Shown: piece by piece, positions 52,501-58,500 of the stretch
Layout: every line of letters starts with the position of its first letter
Numbering within the stretch: the stretch's first letter is position 1
Assembly: GCA_035772405.1 (NCBI GenBank)
Contig: JAYKKM010000145.1
Location: 241,501 to 305,500, forward strand
Direction of reading: 5' to 3'
From: Chrysogorgia sp. JL179-B06
Lineage: Eukaryota; Cnidaria; Anthozoa; Scleralcyonacea; Chrysogorgiidae
DNA: 64,000 nt
Notes under the pieces: model-generated
Databases searched by the model: none
Told to the model about the DNA's origin: nothing
The model's input: only the letters and a program-made list of their open reading frames with translations
Program-made: the position numbers and the translations under genes

Positions 52501-55500
52501 TCGAAGACAGTAATTCGTGTTCATGTTAAGCTTTGGTAGTAAGGAATGTAATTTTTAGATCACGTACAAGACTGGAGTCTTATTTTCGGAATTATACAAT
52601 CATCCAACTATTTTCGTGTGCTTTCTCTGTTCGGCTACAGTACCTTTGTTTGAAGCTGGTTAACCCACACAATGATGTTAACAACATCTGGTAAATTTTT
52701 CCCCTTTGGTACGCCAGCATCTTTCGTGCTACCAGAGTAACCACCACTCTTGGAAGAAAAATCCTCCTGAATTCCTTTAATGTGAACTGTTAATTGACCA
52801 AGCAATGTTTCTCTACAAACAAAAGGTTACATGTATATTGCATACTATATATTTTAAAAAATATTAAACTGCCTATAACCTCAAATATACGATATTACTG
52901 ATATGGATTCTACATGAAGTGAATAGTTGAATGCCAAAATATTTTATGATTTGAGTTTTGTGTTCTTATTCTATAAAAGTTTGTTTTTCCAAAATGCTAA
53001 TGACTGCGACGTCAAACTACAATCATTGACAAAATTAGTTGGAACAAATTGAGAAAAGTATGTCATCATAATTGTTTTTGGGAAATTTAATAATTACTTT
53101 CATGCGATCTCCCCTCCCCCTATTCAATGTTGGTTTTACAATGATGGAAAGCTATTGGGAAATAACTGAGAGCAAACCGTTAACATTTGGGGGTTTTGCA
53201 ACATTGTTTAGGGGGGAAGGGGGGCCATAAACCTTTCGTGATACGTTTGTTCCAACAATTTTGTCAATGATTGTAGTCAACAGTTCGCAGAGTTCTATCT
53301 AGGGGGTTTGAGCTGGGGTGGAAGCTTCCCCCCAAACAGCCCAGCTTCCACCCCCCCAAAAAAATAATAAATTATTATTTATTTAAAATAATTCGTGATC
53401 GCTGATTGGCTAACAGCCAACGGTGAAATCGTCATATCAACTCATTGCCCTACCAAATATGGAGTTGTGACATCAATGGTGCAATATGACAAAAGATTAT
53501 TGCACGATTGATGTCACCTGGTGCAATATGAAAAACTAATATTGCACGCTGTGACGTTTTTCCAACGATGCAGTTGTTAAATACATGTAGTTGATAAAGT
53601 TAATATTTTAAATAAATAATAAAACAATCATTGAATTCGGTTTTCGCATGATATGAAGAATTATCAAGGCCTCAGTTTGTGTTATCCGCCTCAGCCGTCG
53701 GCTTCGGCAGATAACACAAACTTCGGCCTTGATAATTCTTCATATCATGCTCAACCTCATTCAATAATTGATAATTATTGGATGTAAGGTGGTGTATCGC
53801 ATGCAACTTAACTGATTCAATATGAAATATATTATAAATTTTAATAAACAATATAAAATGTACTTAAAATCCTGCAGAGTTGTTTTTTAGTGTTTTATAT
53901 GACTTTTCCAAAGCTTCAGAATTGTGTAAAATCTTCCCCCAAAATGCAAGAAATGGCGTTTCAGAGACTCTAGATTTCAAATTTTTCAGGGGGGCATGCC
54001 CCCGGGCCCGCTTGATGCTCGCGCCTTTGGCGCTCACTCCCCCCTTTCCGAATCCTGGCTACGTCCTTTCTTCTCCCCCAAACGAAAATTCCTAGATAGA
54101 ACACTGTTTCAGATACAAAATTACGCTACTAGAGAAATTTGACCCAATGCAAACGTTGAATAAATTTTTTTCATTCAATATAATTCCTCAACCAGTTTAT
54201 GACATGGAAAGCAGGAAAGCCAAATTCCTGAGATGACGTCACACTCATTAGTATTTAAAAAAAACATAAACATGCATATAGTATCGAAAGAAAGATGAAA
54301 CAAGACGTCCACTACGCGTTAACTCGGGCTAGTTTTGGGCTAGGCAGCGTGGCATACTGTATATATCTCTTTTTCGCAAAATTTGTCAGTTGTCAGAAGC
54401 TTCCGGTTAAAATTGTTAAGCTAAACTGGACCAATTGTCTCTTAACTACAGATTTACTGTTGTTTGGGCATTTAAATTGAAGTAAACTTCTGAAAAAAGT
54501 ATCCTGATTGACAAGAGTTACCCCCTGCAGCATAGCATAACTAAGTAAGAAGCTGCTTTGTGCGACTGCTTTTTTGCAGTTACCTTCCGCGATCACCGGC
54601 GTGACAATAATTTGGCATATTTATAATCTCAAATCATTAATAATTCATGAGGTAAACACAAAGGAAATCATTACCACGTCGAATATTTGATGAAACACTC
54701 TTGTTGTAAACACTGGCCTGCAATTTGGACAGAACTCGGTCGATCAGGATTTCCTAGTTTAGGGAGGTCCCAATCACAACCCTAACATCCCTAGAGTTTC
54801 AGCTTAACCCCCCTGCGGGATTTCCCCCATCTATGGTCCACAGACATTGCACGCCATGTATTTGTTAATCACAAATCGGAAAAGGTGTTTCATTGTATAT
54901 TTTGAACGTTATCTCGGCCAATATTTAAGCGATTTCGATTCTGATAGATTTGGAATTACCGAGTCCAAATACATAACATACGTGTCTATTATATTACGCG
55001 AACGTGTACTGTATGTAAAGGATAAAAGCCGAAACCCAATCCATTATTTGAGGAGAATGGAGTGCACCGAGCCCGCAAGGCGAGGTGCAGTCCATTCTCT
55101 CAAATAATGAATTGGGTTGAGGCTTTTAGACTGCTTAAAACCCAGCTTCCATAAATTAATTTTGAAATGAATTGATGTGTTTGCACATCTATAGCAATGC
55201 GTAACAAATAATGGACATTGACTGAGTAGAAGTATTCATGTGAAGTTGTTGAGTGTGAGTTTTTAAACAAATGGTGGAATCCAGTGAAGGCGATGAAGTA
55301 TTATTTATAACTCAGTCGAGATCTTTAGTAGTAGAGATGTGGGAAGTGATACTGATGGTATTTTGAGTGGATTGTATAAGTAAAAGACATACATTGGAAT
55401 TGAATTAAAAAGGATTTTTATGTGTTAATGTTATGGATGATGCATAAATTAAATATACATTGCGTTATATTGAAAAATAATGGACAGCGTCCATTATTAG

Positions 55501-58500
55501 AAAAATAATGGACGGTTGTGCAAAATAATGATAGCTTCTAGTCCATTACGAAAAATAATGGACACCTACAACAATAGGGTCACAACACAGCTGGGTTTTA
55601 AACCCTTCGTAAAAACCTGTTTATGCATACTTAGAAATTAATCGGCAATACGAAGGCCGCTTTGTCGTAGATTTTTGAAGTTACATTATCTCGGTCAATA
55701 TTTACTCGATTTCAAGTCTGAAAACAGATTAGGAATTACCGAGTCCAAGTATATGTATACTTTTGGCATTCATATATAACTAACTTGGTATTCATTATAT
55801 AGTCTCATTGCATGAGATCGCGGACCAACCCGTTTCGAAATCGCTCGTCATCTTTTAGTATATAGGTCTACCGCGATCAGCGTGTGCAGTTGTAAGCATA
55901 GTGAGCGTATTCACGATCAACATAGTTGTCATTTCAAAATCTACCAACAGAGTCAGAGAACAACTCAACCAAAAGCAAAGCTGTCGAAAAGAAAGAACCC
56001 AGCTATTGACCCGCAACATTCCTCACGGTAGGCAAAAGCCTGACGGGAAATATTATTACGCGATTTTGTGGAACCCCAAAAGTAGTAATAAAAATAAAAA
56101 TAATGAAGCCGAATTTATATCCAGGATATCTCACGAGTGAGCGAAGCAAACGAGATATCCTGTTCAACACGATAAATAAATTTCGTATTTCCAATCATTG
56201 GATCGGTGAAACGATATCTTCAAACGATATGTTGAAATACGATTTTTCTCAGTAATCACACTAATGTTTATGAAATAAACAATATTTATAAATAATATAG
56301 ACTTTGGGGTTATTAGGCACTTTAATCTGGACAAAATAACAAAAGAGCCATCCAAAAAGAGCCATCCATTGCTATGATGATTTTTAAAAAATAAAAGTGA
56401 ATACATGTATACCTTTCTGGAGCAAGTTCTTTCTTGATGATGGGTCTTTTAACCAGTTCTTTGTAACGTTGAAACTCTCGCAACAACTTGAAAATAAAGA
56501 GGAAAATACACGGTAAGAAACAAATATACAAACTTATAGAAGCATAACTTAAAATTTGCTGCGAAAATTAGGAAAAATAAAACAATGTATTTTATGGCAA
56601 ACAATGAATCATCAACCTGATGAGACTGAGCTGAAAGTTGACGCAATTGATCTCTCAGTTTCCCAGCAATTTTCTGCTCCGCAGGCATCATGGCCCTCTC
56701 GTATTGCACTACAGCAGCCCTCCACAAAGGTTCGGTGTAAGGATTATGTTGAAGCGGGTTTAACCCAGAGAACGGCAGAAATGCGTCAGACGTTTTCAGC
56801 TGTTGGCGTTCAGCAGCTGTCAATAAGTGTGTTAACTGTTCATGAACTGTTCGAAGGGTCGCCACCTTTGAAATTCAAGGAAAATGATATGATGTAAGTG
56901 ATCTATATAACTGAAGATACGAATTTTATCTTCGAGTGTTGGTGATATTTCTCATCAGTGAACGAAGCGAAAGAGTGAGAGATATTATCAACACGAGAAG
57001 ATAAAATTCGTATCTCCAAGCGGCCATGTAATATTCTGTTTATTATGCTGAAATCGAGCACTAGAATATTTATATACTCTAGCACTAGAATATTTATATG
57101 ATGACTGGGTTGACGTCGAAGAAGTATAAAGTACTGTATCAAAGGAAGATCAAATAAAAGAAATATTTTACTGTTCAACTCTTTGTCTCATATAGAATGT
57201 TTATAAACATGAAAGACGCCCGCTAGGCGTTAACTCGGAATACTTTTGGGCTGGCACCAAATTTGTCAGTTATCAATATGTTATGAAACACATGCACTTG
57301 TTGTAAAGGTCCTAACCCCAATGATAGCCCTAACACCCCTATATAGAGTTTCATCCTAACCCCCTGCAGGATTTCCCCCATCCATGGTCCCCACGCCATG
57401 TATATAATTGTTGATCACAAATCGGAAAAGATACATGTTTAATCGTAGAATTTGAACGTTATCGTGGTCAATACTCGATTTCAATTCTGAAAACAGATTT
57501 GGAATTACCGAGTCCAAGTATATAACATACGTGTCTTCAGGTAATATCTACACAACATGTTTATCTTAGTTTGAGATCGCGGACCAACCCGTTTCGAAAT
57601 TGCTCGTCATCTTTTAGTATAGGTCTACCGCGATCAGCGTGTGCAGTTATAAGCATAGTGAGCGTATTCACGATCAACACAGTTGTGAGTCACATTGCTG
57701 ATTAAGTCAGTTAATTTCAAAATCTACCAATAGAGTCAGAGAACAACTCGACCAAAAGCAAAGCTGTCGAAAAGAAAGAACTCGGCTATTGACGGTTCGC
57801 CAAAGTCTGACGGGAAATATTATTGCGCAATTTTGAAAATAATAAAAATAATAAGAACAGAGCCGAATTTAAGACTCGTACTACCACAGTACTACCACAG
57901 TACTACCACAGTAGTACCGTACATTGGATGTGCTGTGTTCAATTGCCAGTGTGCCCAAAAACTACTAACATGTTTTCTTTGACATGTAAAGTGGCAAAGT
58001 GCACACGTATAACATCATATAACACTACCTAATACAAGTCAAAGTTATACATTACCTCTTCAAGTCTGGCGGCCAATTGAGAAATTACAACTGGTGTGAA
58101 TTTTTCGCCTTGCCAAGGATGTAACGGAAATCGTTTCCAGTAATGAGATGTTAGTGTTTCACATACAGTCACCCAGTGTTCACACAGTGAAATACCTTTA
58201 CGAATTTCATCACGGGTCTGAGCAAACGGACCAGACCAAATATTCAACAAGCTAAGTTTCCTTTGTACATAACGTGCCAAAGAGCCTTGAAGAAACAAAT
58301 TAAAGTATCATTCAGTGGCGTTGGCCGTCATGAGATGAGTGTTTAACCTAAAAGCAGTGGTTGGCCTGTTGGTTCACCGACTTCGTTTCACTATAAACCC
58401 TTTACCTAAAAAATCCCCCGCAATTCGGTTGGGTAAGTGGTAAGTCTTTTAACTATGGTTGTAAGTCTATTAACTATGGTCATGCTGATAGCGTTCGCCG

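Noticed and set aside
54393..54596. Minus-strand 67-codon frame between dynein exons as an extra exon
   Set aside because: Exons 4 and 5 join in phase without it, and the translation resembles nothing in the dynein tail.
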